From the NCBI RefSeq assembly GCF_006439025.1, contig NZ_RCYZ01000003.1:126127-190126 (forward strand): a stretch of DNA of 64,000 nt. Direction: 5' to 3'. The notes under the pieces were generated by a model, which was given only the letters and a program-made list of their open reading frames with translations, ran no database searches and was not told the origin of the DNA. Positions 25,347 through 34,212 of the stretch are shown piece after piece (within the stretch, counting starts at the first letter, position 1; each line of letters begins with the position of its first letter). Made by a program: the position numbers and the translations under genes. This DNA comes from Hymenobacter nivis (GTDB lineage Bacteria > Bacteroidota > Bacteroidia > Cytophagales > Hymenobacteraceae).

Positions 25347-26138
25347 TTAGCGGGGTTTGTAGTATTTCTGGGCCTCGGGCAATAGGCGCTCAATGTCGGC
25401 GATGCGGGTGGCATCGGCGGGGTGGTCGGAGAGGAACTCGGGGGTGCTGCTCTGATTTTGGGCGGCCATGCGCTGCCAGAACGGCAGGGCCCCCTTGGGG
25501 TCGTAGCCCGCCATCGCCATAAAGATCAGGCCCAGGTGGTCGGCCTCGCTCTCCTGGGTGCGGCTGAACTTGAGCATGCCCACCTGGCTGCCCACGCCCA
25601 CGGCCTGCATAAACAGGCTTTTGGTGGCAGTGGGGTTTTGCGAGAGGGCCGTGCTCAGGGCTGTGCTCAGGCCCTGGGCCACGAGCTGGTCGCTCATGCG
25701 CTCGGCGCCGTGGCGGGCCACGGCGTGCGAAATTTCGTGGCCCAGCACTACGGCCAGTCCGTTTTCGTCGCGCGTGAGGGGCAAGATGCCGGTGTACACC
25801 ACCACTTTGCCGCCGGGCATGCACCAGGCGTTCACTTCTTTGTTATCCACCAAATTGAACTCCCACTGGTAGCCATCAAGCTGGCCCTGCATGTTGTTTT
25901 GGGCCACGTACTGCTCCACAGCGTGCTGGATGCGTTCGCCCACGCGCTTCACCATGGCCGCCTCGGCGCTGTTGTTGGAGAGCTTGTTTTCGGTAATGAA
26001 CGTGCGGTACTGCGTGGTGGCCAGCGAGTTCATCTCGCTACCGCTCACCAGGCTGAGCTGGCGGCGGCCGGTGATGGGCACCGTGGCGCACGAGGCCAGC
26101 AACACGAGGCCGGCGAGGAGAGTTGTTTTGCGAAGCAT
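25347..26138 (-). CDS. M48-family zinc metallopeptidase lipoprotein
   Basis: Periplasmic or outer-membrane-attached zinc protease of 263 aa, similar to LoiP/BepA-type enzymes that clear misassembled outer-membrane proteins. Lipobox LASC puts Cys at residue 17. The zinc site is HEISH (H134, E135, H138) with the third ligand in ESEADHLGL. The typical NAWCMPGGKVVVYTGIL segment precedes it and SDHPADATRI follows. There are no TPR repeats as in BepA, so it is the short form. It shares its strand with the downstream 181-aa lipoprotein (34-base spacing). Confidence 0.92.
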   Translation of the reverse strand: MLRKTTLLAGLVLLASCATVPITGRRQLSLVSGSEMNSLATTQYRTFITENKLSNNSAEAAMVKRVGERIQHAVEQYVAQNNMQGQLDGYQWEFNLVDNKEVNAWCMPGGKVVVYTGILPLTRDENGLAVVLGHEISHAVARHGAERMSDQLVAQGLSTALSTALSQNPTATKSLFMQAVGVGSQVGMLKFSRTQESEADHLGLIFMAMAGYDPKGALPFWQRMAAQNQSSTPEFLSDHPADATRIADIERLLPEAQKYYKPR

Positions 26139-26245
26139 AGAAGGAATAGTTTAGGAAAGGTAGAACAGGGGCCCCGGGGCCGGGCGCTTTTTAGACCAAA
26201 GCCCGGCTGGGGACCCTCAACATACGCAAACCAGCCGGCCAAGTG

Positions 26246-26277
26246 TTCGGCGGGGGCCGCCGGGGGCCGTAGTTTTG
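26246..26277 (+). promoter_or_regulatory. Candidate Bacteroidota-type promoter for the FAH gene
   Basis: TAGTTTTG at 26270-26277 matches the -7 consensus TAnnTTTG exactly. A weak -33 match, TTCG at 26246-26249, lies 20 bases upstream. The start codon follows 30 bases downstream. Confidence 0.35.
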
Positions 26278-26307
26278 GGCTTTCGCCACTCCCTGCCCGC
26301 GTTTGTT

Positions 26308-26922
26308 ATGAAAATTATCTGCATCGGCCGCAACTACGCCGACCACATCGCCGAGCTGCAAAACGAAACGCCGTCCGCGCCCGTCATCTTCCTCAAGCCC
26401 GAAACTGCGCTGGTGCAGCGCGGCCAGCCGTTCTTCTACCCCGATTTCTCGACCGACGTCCACTACGAGTTGGAGTTGGTGCTGCGCATCTGCAAAAACG
26501 GCCGGCACATCGACGCGGCCTTCGCCCACACCTACTTCGACGCCATCGGCCTGGGCATCGACTTTACGGCCCGCGACTTGCAGAGCGAGCTGAAAAAGAA
26601 GGGCTTGCCCTGGGAGCTGGCCAAGGCCTTCGACGGCTCGGCGCCCATCTCCCCCACCTTCCGGCCGGTGGCCGAATTCGCGGATTTGGCCAACATCAAC
26701 TTCCACTTAGAAGTGAACGGCGACACCCGCCAGACTGGCAACTCCAGCCTGATGCTGCACCCGTTCGCCCAGATTATCAGCTTCGTCTCGCGCTACATCA
26801 CCCTCAAGCAGGGCGATTTGCTCTTCACCGGCACGCCGGCCGGCGTGGGCCCCGTGCAAGTGGGCGACCAGCTAGTGGGGTACCTGGAGGGCGAAAAGCT
26901 GCTGGAAGTGGCGGTGAAGTAG
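26308..26922 (+). CDS. Fumarylacetoacetate hydrolase (FAH) family protein
   Basis: Metal-dependent hydrolase/decarboxylase-fold protein of 204 aa, a compact form without the N-terminal extension seen in many FAH enzymes. Motifs are KIICIGRNYADHIAEL, FLKPETAL, HYELELVL (metal-binding Glu residues), GIDFTARDLQ and DLLFTGTPAGVGPVQ. Family members include acylpyruvases and oxaloacetate decarboxylases; by length and motifs this resembles the FAHD1-like acylpyruvate hydrolase or oxaloacetate decarboxylase group. The exact substrate cannot be told from sequence. Start ATG 26308 begins the conserved KIICIGRN. Confidence 0.9.
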   Translation: MKIICIGRNYADHIAELQNETPSAPVIFLKPETALVQRGQPFFYPDFSTDVHYELELVLRICKNGRHIDAAFAHTYFDAIGLGIDFTARDLQSELKKKGLPWELAKAFDGSAPISPTFRPVAEFADLANINFHLEVNGDTRQTGNSSLMLHPFAQIISFVSRYITLKQGDLLFTGTPAGVGPVQVGDQLVGYLEGEKLLEVAVK

Positions 26923-27016
26923 GGGCAAAACCGGGCGGGCGGCGATGAGCCGGCCGCCCGGGCCAAATATTAAAAGTATAAACAAGTTGGTTTTGAGGGT
27001 ATTGCAGATTACGAAG

Positions 27017-29029
27017 ATGGCCTGCCGGCGGTGGCGGGCCTGGGGGCTGGTGGTGGTGGGGGCCCTGGGCCTCGGGGCCCTGGCCCTGCCCGCCGGCGGG
27101 CAGGAAGCCGACACGGCCGACGAGCGCCGGGCCGCCCGGCCGCAGCCCGCGGGGGGCCGGCCGGTGGTGGCCCCGGGCTACTTTTTGTTTCCCATCGCCC
27201 CGGGCACCCAAAGCTTTTTGGCGGGCAGCATGGGCGAGCTGCGGCCCAACCACTTCCACGGCGGCCTCGACATCAAGACGGCCGGCGGGGTGAACCGGCC
27301 GGTGTACGCGGCGGCCGACGGCTACGTGTCGCGGCTCAAGCAGTCGTCGTTTGGCTACGGCAACGTGCTCTATATCACCCACCCCAACGGGCTAACGACG
27401 GTGTACGGCCACCTCAACGAGTTCCGGGGCCCCGTGGCGGCCGAGCTGCTGCGCCGCCAGTACGAGCGGCAGTCCTACGAAACGGAGCTATTTTTTGCCA
27501 AGGACCAGTACCCCGTGCGGCGCGGCGAGGTGGTGGCCCTCTCGGGCAACACCGGCGGCTCGGCGGGGCCCCACCTGCACTGGGAAGTGCGCGACGCCCA
27601 GGACCGCCAGTACAACCCCTTGCAGTGGGGCGGCTTCAGCGAACTGCAAGACCACGTGGCCCCCACCCTGCAGGCCTTTGCCGTGGAGCCGCTGGGCATT
27701 GAGGCGCGCGTGGCCAACCGCTACGACAAGAAGGTGTTTGTGCCCCGCGTGCAGCCCGGCCCGGGCGTGGCCACCACCTGGCCCGATACCATCAACTGCT
27801 TCGGCACCATTGGGTTGCTGGTGCAGGGCTTCGACCGCTTCGACGGGGCGTGGAACAAGAACGGCATCCAGCGGGTGGCGGTGCAGGTGAACGGCCAGCC
27901 CTACTACCAGCACAACATCGACGCCGTACCCTTCCCCGTGGGCACCCGGCAGGTGGCCAACTTTGTCGATTTCCAGTACCAGCACACCCTGGGCCGCCTG
28001 CTGCAAAAGCTGTGGGTGGACGAGGGCAACGACCTGGCCCTGTACACTGCCCCGGGGCCCCAGCGTGGCCGCCTGAACGTGGAAGCCGGCCAAGTGTACA
28101 CTGTGGACGTGGTGCTGGCCGACTCCTATAACAACCAGACGCCCTTGCACTTCGTGCTGCGCGGCCAGGCCCCGGCCTACTTCAAAACCCGCGCCGCCGC
28201 TGTGAAGCGCCCGGCCCTACGTTACGAAATCGACCGCAACCTGCTGAAGGCCGTGGCCGCCGACCCCGACACGGCGGCCGTGGGCGGCAACCTGGTGATT
28301 TACAAAGGCAACCGCCAGCTCGAAGTGCGGCCCAGCTACACCGTGGCCAGCGAGAACGTGTACCTCTACGACCTGCGCGCCGGCCTGCCCGACTCGCTGC
28401 AATTCCGGGGCGTGACCAAGGTATTCGACCGCCAGGCGATGATTCCGGTGGGCAAGGAAATGAGCTACTCCACGGCCCACGTCAACTTGCAGTTTGGGCC
28501 CCAGACGCTGTTCACGAACCTGTACCTCGGCACCAATTTCCGGCCCGAGGCCACCGGCAGCGGCTTCTGGACGGTGGGCAACCCCATCGCGCCGCTCTAC
28601 TATCCGCTGCGCCTCACGCTGAAGCCCGCCGCCCCGCCCGCCGATTTGCGCCGCTCGGCCATTTACTCGGCCACGCTGAAGGGCGGCCGCGCCTACGTGG
28701 GCGGCCAGTGGGACGAGCAAGGCCAGATTTCGGCCATCGTGAAGCAGTTTGCCTCCTACCGCATCCTCACCGACGAGAAGGCCCCCACCGGCAGCCTGGT
28801 GGGCCGGCCGGGCGGCCAGGTGCTGTTCCGCGTCGGCGACGACCTCTCGGGCCTGGCCAGCTACAAGCTGCTGGTGGGCGGGCAGTTCCGGCTGCTGCGC
28901 TACGAATACAAAAACGCCACGCTGTTCAGCGTGCCCACCGACACGCTGGGGCCCCGGCTGCGCGGCCCCGCCGAGCTGCACCTCACCGACCAAGCCGGCA
29001 ACGAGCGGGTGATTCCGCTGAATTTGTAA
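27017..29029 (+). CDS. M23 (LytM) family peptidase with large C-terminal region
   Basis: Secreted protein of 670 aa. Signal-like N-terminus (about 1-28), then an M23 zinc endopeptidase domain at about 65-205: NHFHGGLDIK gives the His and Asp zinc ligands (H81, D85), and GPHLHWEV the HxH motif. A lysostaphin-like role on peptidoglycan crosslinks is expected, and the motif is intact. The remaining 450 or so residues form several beta-sandwich-like stretches, ending LTDQAGNERVIPLNL, which look Ig-like; this architecture is frequent in Bacteroidota. Start ATG 27017 is preferred to 26945 because it gives the signal sequence. The BCP gene follows after 26 bases. Confidence 0.88.
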   Translation: MACRRWRAWGLVVVGALGLGALALPAGGQEADTADERRAARPQPAGGRPVVAPGYFLFPIAPGTQSFLAGSMGELRPNHFHGGLDIKTAGGVNRPVYAAADGYVSRLKQSSFGYGNVLYITHPNGLTTVYGHLNEFRGPVAAELLRRQYERQSYETELFFAKDQYPVRRGEVVALSGNTGGSAGPHLHWEVRDAQDRQYNPLQWGGFSELQDHVAPTLQAFAVEPLGIEARVANRYDKKVFVPRVQPGPGVATTWPDTINCFGTIGLLVQGFDRFDGAWNKNGIQRVAVQVNGQPYYQHNIDAVPFPVGTRQVANFVDFQYQHTLGRLLQKLWVDEGNDLALYTAPGPQRGRLNVEAGQVYTVDVVLADSYNNQTPLHFVLRGQAPAYFKTRAAAVKRPALRYEIDRNLLKAVAADPDTAAVGGNLVIYKGNRQLEVRPSYTVASENVYLYDLRAGLPDSLQFRGVTKVFDRQAMIPVGKEMSYSTAHVNLQFGPQTLFTNLYLGTNFRPEATGSGFWTVGNPIAPLYYPLRLTLKPAAPPADLRRSAIYSATLKGGRAYVGGQWDEQGQISAIVKQFASYRILTDEKAPTGSLVGRPGGQVLFRVGDDLSGLASYKLLVGGQFRLLRYEYKNATLFSVPTDTLGPRLRGPAELHLTDQAGNERVIPLNL

Positions 29030-29055
29030 CTTACGACTTTCCCATCCTTACCGCC

Positions 29056-29505
29056 ATGTCCCTCGCCCCCGGCCAGCCCGCCCCCGATTTCTCCGCCCTC
29101 GACCAAGACGGCAACACCGTTTCGCTCGTCGCTTTGCGCGGCCAGCGCGTGGCGCTGTACTTCTACCCCAAGGACGATACGCCCGGCTGCACCGCCCAGG
29201 CCTGCAACCTGCGCGACCACCAGGAAGAACTCAACACCCACAACATCAAGGTTATCGGCGTGAGCATCGACGGCGAAACGGCCCACAAGAAATTCGCCCT
29301 TAAGTACGACCTACCCTTCCCGCTGCTGGTGGACGCCGACAAAAAAATCGTGGAAGCCTACGGCGTGTGGCAGGAAAAGAAGAACTACGGCAAAACCTAC
29401 ATGGGCACCGTCCGCACCACGTTTTTGATTGACGCTGAAGGCATTATCGAAAAGGTCATCAAGAAAGTAGACACCCAGGACCACGCCGCGCAGCTGCTGG
29501 CGTAG
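29056..29505 (+). CDS. bcp: Thioredoxin-dependent thiol peroxidase (BCP/PrxQ)
   Basis: Peroxiredoxin of 149 aa that reduces hydrogen and organic peroxides with thioredoxin electrons. The peroxidatic Cys is C45 in DDTPGCTAQAC and the resolving Cys is C50, the five-residue spacing typical of PrxQ. FYPKDDTPGC and VRTTFLIDAEG are diagnostic. Length is normal for the family. Start ATG 29056 follows the M23 gene by 26 bases, so the two may be co-transcribed, but no functional tie is obvious. It is cytoplasmic, with no signal peptide. Confidence 0.95.
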   Translation: MSLAPGQPAPDFSALDQDGNTVSLVALRGQRVALYFYPKDDTPGCTAQACNLRDHQEELNTHNIKVIGVSIDGETAHKKFALKYDLPFPLLVDADKKIVEAYGVWQEKKNYGKTYMGTVRTTFLIDAEGIIEKVIKKVDTQDHAAQLLA

Positions 29506-29635
29506 GGCTTGGCCACATGGGGCCCCTGGGTTCCCGCGCTGACGCGGTTTGCCCGGGGCCCCTGCTCGCGGACCCGCCGCCCCCGCGCTACATTCGCGCC
29601 GCCCGCAGCGTTGCAGTTTCCCGCGGCTCGCCCCG

Positions 29636-31066
29636 ATGTCACATAAGAGCCCATTGCTTTTTATTCGCAGAACCAGCGCGTTAGGGGCCCTGTGGCTGGG
29701 CGCACTGCTGGCGCTGGGCCCGGGGGCCCGGGCCCAAAACGCGCCGCCCGAGAAACCTAAAACCACCCGCATCCTCTTCCTACTCGACGCCTCGGGCTCG
29801 ATGATGGCTCCGTGGGAAGGCCAGCCGCGCTGGGAGGTGGCCAAGCGCATGCTGGGCAAGATGGCCGACTCGCTGAACGCCTACCCCAACCTGGAGCTCG
29901 GCCTGCGCGTGTACGGCCACCAGTTCCCAAATAGCGCCAAAAACTGCGAGGATTCGCGCCTCGAAGTGCCGTTTGCGCCGCGCAACGCCGCGGCCATCAA
30001 GGCCAAGCTCACCACGCTTAAGGCCCAGGGCAACACGCCCATCACGTATTCGCTGCGGCAGTCGGCGGGCGATTTTCCGGCCGACAAAACGGCGCGCAAC
30101 GTGCTGCTGCTCATCACCGATGGCCTGGAGTCGTGCAACGCCGACCCGTGCGCCGCCTCGCTCGACTTGCAGCGCAAGCGCGTGTTCCTCAAACCGTTCG
30201 TGATTGGCATCGGGGCCGAAAAGGAGTTTGGCAAACAACTCGAATGCCTGGGCCAGTACTACAACGCGGCCGAGGTGAAGACCTTCCGCACGGTGATGAA
30301 CGACGTGATTGCCCAAACGCTGGCCAAAACCACCGTGGCCGTGAACCTGACCGACGCCGACGGCCGCCCGGTGGAAAGCAACGTCAACCTCACGTTCGTC
30401 AACAACGTGACTGGCCAGCCCGAGTACAACTACGTGCACTACCGCGACGCCCAGGGCCGCGCCGACGTGCTGGCCATCGACGCCCTGCAGAGCTACGACC
30501 TGGTAATCAACACGGTGCCGGCCGTGCGCCAGGCCAACGTGCCCATCCGGGCGGGCAAGGCCAACGTGCTGACCTTCAAAACGCCGCAGGGCACGCTGTT
30601 TTTGCAGCCGCCACAGCTCACGCCTAGCCCCTACGGTGCGGTGCAGGCCGTGGTGCGGGCTGCCGGGGCCCCCGGCACCGCCGTGGCCCTGCCCTTCGGC
30701 GCCCGCCAGAAGCTGCTGGCCGGCGCCTACGACGTAGAGCTGCTGACGCTGCCGCGCCTGGTGCGCCGCGTCAGCATCCGCCAGGGCCAGGAGGTGGCCG
30801 TGACCTACCCGGCCCCCGGCACGCTCAACATAACCGCCGATTTGAAGGGCTACGGCTCCATTTACCAACTCAACAACGACGAGTCGCAAACCTGGATCTA
30901 CAACCTGCCCGACGGCGGTAGCAGCAAGCTCAACCTGCCCCTGCAGCCGGGGGCCTACCGCCTGGTGTTCCGCACCAAAACTGCGCTGGGCAGCAAGTTC
31001 ACCGATGTGCGCAACTTCACCATCCGCTCGGGGCAGACGACGTCGGTGGGCATTTTTGGAAAGTAA
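29636..31066 (+). CDS. Secreted von Willebrand factor A domain protein
   Basis: Protein of 476 aa with a signal peptide (about 1-34, ending ARAQ). A VWA domain spans about residues 43-225 with the MIDAS motif LLDASGSM, the Thr of NTPIT and LITDGLESC. Several beta-rich repeats follow (FKTPQGTLFLQ, VSIRQGQEVAVTYPAPGTLN, LNLPLQPGAYRLVFRT), about 80-residue units that look like Ig or carboxypeptidase-regulatory folds. It is likely an extracytoplasmic, metal-dependent adhesion or scaffold protein. VWA domain Cys pairs (NCED and ESCNADPC) suggest disulfides in the periplasm. The small membrane protein gene at 31086 begins 20 bases after its stop. Confidence 0.8.
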   Translation: MSHKSPLLFIRRTSALGALWLGALLALGPGARAQNAPPEKPKTTRILFLLDASGSMMAPWEGQPRWEVAKRMLGKMADSLNAYPNLELGLRVYGHQFPNSAKNCEDSRLEVPFAPRNAAAIKAKLTTLKAQGNTPITYSLRQSAGDFPADKTARNVLLLITDGLESCNADPCAASLDLQRKRVFLKPFVIGIGAEKEFGKQLECLGQYYNAAEVKTFRTVMNDVIAQTLAKTTVAVNLTDADGRPVESNVNLTFVNNVTGQPEYNYVHYRDAQGRADVLAIDALQSYDLVINTVPAVRQANVPIRAGKANVLTFKTPQGTLFLQPPQLTPSPYGAVQAVVRAAGAPGTAVALPFGARQKLLAGAYDVELLTLPRLVRRVSIRQGQEVAVTYPAPGTLNITADLKGYGSIYQLNNDESQTWIYNLPDGGSSKLNLPLQPGAYRLVFRTKTALGSKFTDVRNFTIRSGQTTSVGIFGK

Positions 31067-31085
31067 CCTACTGCACAACAACTCC

Positions 31086-31616
31086 TTGGAAAAGCAACTG
31101 AACGCCGTTGAAAAGATCGCCTGGCCCGCGGCGCTGCTGGGCCTAGCGGCTAAGTGGGCCCTGGTGCCCGCCGGCAGCTACTTGCTAATTCTGGGGCTGG
31201 GGGCCCTGGCGGCGGTGTATCTTATGCGCTCGTACTTGCTCGCCGCTCCCGCTGCGGGCCCATCTACTACCGCCGCATTTATGGACGACTACTTGCGCAA
31301 AGTGACGGGCATCAGTGCGGCGGTCACGCTAGTGGGCACCTTGTTCAAGCTGATGAATTGGAACAGCGGCAACACCATGCTCGTGGTGGGCGTGGCCACC
31401 ATGGCTTTAGTGGTAGTACTATCCGCGTTCAGGCAACGCCTAAGCCTGTTTACCATGGCCATTGCGGCGGCCGGGGGCCTGGCGCTGTACGTTCCCTCCG
31501 AAACCCTGATCCGGCAGTTCCATCGCAACGACCCAGCCCTGGTGGAAAAACTGGTGTACCAGCTGCACCACCCACGCGACCGCGCCGCCGCGGGAGCCGT
31601 GCAACGACATCAGTAG
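31086..31616 (+). CDS. Four-helix membrane protein with a GldL-like helix
   Basis: Membrane protein of 176 aa, not assigned to a family. It has about four hydrophobic segments. One, LFKLMNWNSGNTMLVVG, recalls the LFKIMHWPGA helix of the Bacteroidota gliding-motor protein GldL and related small membrane proteins. No ATG fits. TTG 31086 is in frame, 20 bases after the VWA gene, and gives MEKQLNAVEKIAW, so I take it as the start. No gliding genes are nearby, so I infer only a shared helix pattern. Composition is in line with its neighbours. Confidence 0.55.
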   Translation: MEKQLNAVEKIAWPAALLGLAAKWALVPAGSYLLILGLGALAAVYLMRSYLLAAPAAGPSTTAAFMDDYLRKVTGISAAVTLVGTLFKLMNWNSGNTMLVVGVATMALVVVLSAFRQRLSLFTMAIAAAGGLALYVPSETLIRQFHRNDPALVEKLVYQLHHPRDRAAAGAVQRHQ

Positions 31617-31654
31617 GGCCCCAGGTGAGGAAGATCAGGGCACTTGGCTTGCCT

Positions 31655-32251
31655 TCACCCGATGGCCGTCAACAACAGCTTTTTTTCTACCCCCACGGGG
31701 GCCCCGTTTGCACCGGCCATAATTTCAAAGCCCATCTTTTTATAGAAAGCCTGTAGGCGGTCAAAGTGTCCCAAATCAACCGAGCTGATTGCGCCGTGTA
31801 TCGTTTCAACGGCTTCCTTTTTTGCTAGGATAAGTAAATAATTCACCGCCAATTCGCCGTGGCCTTTGCTGGCACCGCCTTGAATATCTTGTATGTAAAG
31901 CGAGGCATTCGGTTCTTTTTTGGCCCACAGCACCAGTTGGCGGTTTGCGCTACAAGTTGGCGCCACGAGGTCGAAGATTTCTATTTCTACTTGCCCGCTG
32001 CCATCAAAGGCACCAACTACTGACAGCACTTCAACGCCCTTGGCGGTTCGCTCCACCACGCAACACGCGTTCGGCTTAACCCTGTGGCTTAGTAAATATT
32101 CTATTCGTTTTTGCTTGGCTTCCAATGCTGCTATTTTCTGTCCAAGGCTTATATTTTCCTCCCTTGCTTGGTAAAGCTGCTGCCGCAGCGTAGCCTTCTC
32201 ACTCTCATTTTTTCGGCGCTCTTTTTGGAAGAGAAAACTGAATACGCTCAT
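31655..32251 (-). CDS. Coiled-coil protein with a GNAT-like C-terminal domain
   Basis: Cytoplasmic protein of 198 aa. The N-terminal 65 residues are charged and heptad-like (KERRKNESEKATLRQQLYQA, then LGQKIAALEAKQKR), a coiled coil. Residues about 75-195 resemble a GNAT acetyltransferase: ASKGHGELAVNYLL fits the acetyl-CoA pyrophosphate loop, and FYKKMGFEI fits the usual C-terminal strand. The acceptor is unknown. The gene is richer in A+T than its neighbours, so it may have been gained recently. Start ATG 32251 (MSVFSFLF) is chosen over the 27-residue extension. It faces away from the sigma factor gene. Confidence 0.6.
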   Translation of the reverse strand: MSVFSFLFQKERRKNESEKATLRQQLYQAREENISLGQKIAALEAKQKRIEYLLSHRVKPNACCVVERTAKGVEVLSVVGAFDGSGQVEIEIFDLVAPTCSANRQLVLWAKKEPNASLYIQDIQGGASKGHGELAVNYLLILAKKEAVETIHGAISSVDLGHFDRLQAFYKKMGFEIMAGANGAPVGVEKKLLLTAIG

Positions 32252-32411
32252 GGGCGGGGGAATTTGTTTGGCGCGGCGCAGGTCCGGGCGAGAAGCGGCG
32301 GTTTTGGAGTTGAAGCAAGCACAATTTAGCACTGTTGACGGCGGACGTTAAACTTGCTCAGTGCGGCGGCGTCCAACCGCCACTTTCCCGCTCACCCCCC
32401 GGCCTCCCCGT

Positions 32412-32957
32412 TTGGAAGACCACGAAATCCTCCGCCTGTTCCACGACCCCGCCAGCCGCAACCTGGCATTTAATCAGCTGGTGCGCAAGTACCAGCGGAA
32501 GGTGTATTGGCACGTGCGCAAGATGGTGGTGGACCACGCCGACGCCGACGACCTCACCCAGGACGTGTTCGTGAAGGTGTGGAAGCACCTCGAAAACTTC
32601 CGCCAAGACGCTCAGCTTTTCACCTGGATTTACCGCATCGCCACCAACGAGTGCCTAAGTTTTTTGGGCAGCAAGCGCCGCCGGTTCCTGCTGCCGCTGA
32701 ACGACGTGGGCGCCGAACTGGCCGAAAAACTAGAGGCCGACCCGGCCCTGGCCGGCGACGAAATCGAGCTGACCTTGCAAAAAGCCATCCTGCAACTTCC
32801 TGACAAGCAGCGCCTGGTGTTCAACCTGCGCTACTACGACGAGATGCCCTACGAGCAGATGGCCGAGGTGACCGGCACCAGCGTGGGGGCCCTAAAAGCG
32901 AGCTACCACCACGCCGTGAAAAAAGTAGAAGACTACGTGACCCGCGCCAGTCAGTAA
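32412..32957 (+). CDS. ECF-family RNA polymerase sigma factor
   Basis: Sigma-70 family, ECF type, 181 aa from TTG 32412 (MEDHEILRLF); a GTG at 32361 would add 17 residues. Region 2 spans about 20-90 with DLTQDVFVKVWKHLENF and TWIYRIATNECL; region 4 spans about 120-175 with LPDKQRLVFNLRYYDEMPYE and the HTH AEVTGTSVGALKASYHHAVK. It directs RNA polymerase to a set of promoters that cannot be told from here. It is followed by a single-pass membrane protein and a Spy-like protein, 50 and 15 bases apart, a layout matching an ECF sigma, anti-sigma-like, periplasmic sensor operon. No ASD motif is seen in the partner. Confidence 0.9.
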   Translation: MEDHEILRLFHDPASRNLAFNQLVRKYQRKVYWHVRKMVVDHADADDLTQDVFVKVWKHLENFRQDAQLFTWIYRIATNECLSFLGSKRRRFLLPLNDVGAELAEKLEADPALAGDEIELTLQKAILQLPDKQRLVFNLRYYDEMPYEQMAEVTGTSVGALKASYHHAVKKVEDYVTRASQ

Positions 32958-33009
32958 GATTTTTTCAGGACCGGGTTAAACGATGCCGAACCCCATTCAT
33001 CCAACTGCC

Positions 33010-33486
33010 ATGAAAACTGCCTTTAAGCTGGATGCGCACCCCCGGCGGCCCCTGCCGCCGCTGAGCGCGCCGCCGGCGCACTACTTCGACCAGCTGCCCA
33101 CCCGCGTGATGGACCGCCGCCCGGCCCTGCCCCGGGCCCTGGCGGGCGGCGCGGCCTGGTGGGCCCTGCTGCCCGGGGCCCTGCGCACAGGCCTGGCCTC
33201 GGTGGCGGTGTTGGGCGGGTTCGCGGGCTCGTTTTGGCTGAGCGGCTTGGGCAGCCCGGGGGCCCCCGCGGTGAGCGCCCGTGCCGCTACGGCCGCCCTT
33301 GATGCGGTGCCGCAAACCGAGCTGGTGGCCTACCTGCTGCGCCCCGGCGCTAATCTTGACGCCACCGATCTGGCCCCCCTGGTGGCGGCCCGCCCCGGCA
33401 TGGCCGAAACCTTCTTGCAGCCCTCGCCCGCCGAACTTACCGAAGCCCTGGATGCGCAAGCCGCCGAGGACGCCCACTACCTGTAG
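33010..33486 (+). CDS. Single-pass membrane protein in the ECF sigma operon (possible anti-sigma-like)
   Basis: Protein of 158 aa, no recognised family. Residues 1-50 are basic and Pro-rich with AHYFDQLPTRVMDR, one hydrophobic segment follows at about 68-85 (LASVAVLGGFAGSFWL), and the C-terminal part is Ala-rich with ETFLQPSPAELTEAL. Placement between a sigma factor and a Spy-like protein suggests an anti-sigma or sensor role. Small membrane proteins with a conserved FDxLPxRVM-type N-terminus are common in Bacteroidota sigma operons. I see no zinc-binding HxxxCxxC motif, so a zinc-dependent anti-sigma mechanism is not supported. Start ATG 33010 is preferred to 32983. Confidence 0.6.
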   Translation: MKTAFKLDAHPRRPLPPLSAPPAHYFDQLPTRVMDRRPALPRALAGGAAWWALLPGALRTGLASVAVLGGFAGSFWLSGLGSPGAPAVSARAATAALDAVPQTELVAYLLRPGANLDATDLAPLVAARPGMAETFLQPSPAELTEALDAQAAEDAHYL

Positions 33487-33501
33487 CCTTTTGCTTTGCC
33501 G

Positions 33502-34011
33502 ATGAACCCGTTTGCCGCCTTTTTTTCCATCATTGCCGCCCCGCGCCGACTGGCCTTGGCGGGGGCCCTGTTGCTGGCCGCTGGTGGCCACGCCCAGGCC
33601 CAGGGGCCCCGCCAGCAGCTGCGCGCTGCCCGGGCCGAGCGCCTGAGCCAGCTCGACAATGCCCGCATTGCCTTCTTCACCAGCCGGTTGTCCTTGACGC
33701 AGGACCAGGCCCAGCGCTTCTGGCCGGTGTACAACGAGTTTATTACGCGCCGCCGGGCGCTGAACCGCGCCAGCCGGTCCCTCAAGCGCGAGCAAATCGA
33801 GGGCCTCACCGACCAGCAAATCCGCGAGAACCTGACCCAGACCTACGCCACCCGCCAGCAGGAGCTGAACCTGGAAAAGGAATACTTCGACAAGTTCCAG
33901 AAGGTGCTCTCGCTGCGGCAGGTGGCCCAGCTGCTGGCCGCCGAGCGCGACTTCACTAAGGAGGTCATCAAGCGGGTAGCGGGGACCCCGGCGATGGGCG
34001 CCCCGGAATAA
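33502..34011 (+). CDS. Periplasmic Spy/CpxP-like protein of the ECF operon
   Basis: Secreted protein of 169 aa with a signal peptide (about 1-33, ending HAQAQ). It is helical with ARIAFFTSRLSLTQDQAQRFW, VYNEFITRRRAL and QKVLSLRQVAQLLAAERDFTK, the pattern of paired LTxxQ helices of the Spy/CpxP family of periplasmic chaperones or heavy-metal sensors. It is the last gene of the sigma operon, 15 bases after the membrane protein. A periplasmic sensing or buffering role feeding the sigma factor is the natural inference. Start ATG 33502 is preferred to a TTG two codons earlier because the signal peptide is then normal. Confidence 0.75.
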   Translation: MNPFAAFFSIIAAPRRLALAGALLLAAGGHAQAQGPRQQLRAARAERLSQLDNARIAFFTSRLSLTQDQAQRFWPVYNEFITRRRALNRASRSLKREQIEGLTDQQIRENLTQTYATRQQELNLEKEYFDKFQKVLSLRQVAQLLAAERDFTKEVIKRVAGTPAMGAPE

Positions 34012-34212
34012 ATCCGCCGTCTTGGATTAGAATGCTCCTTTTGCGGGGCTGCTGCGCCCCCGCAGCGGCCCCTTTATTTTTGCCAAATAATCGAAACGGG
34101 CCGGCGGCGGTTACCATGTTTCGCCGCGGCAACGGCGCGGCGCCCGTTACGCATTTTGCCCGGCGCGGGGCCCCTAAATCTTCGCGCCGGCTCGTTAAAT
34201 CCTGCTTTCTCT

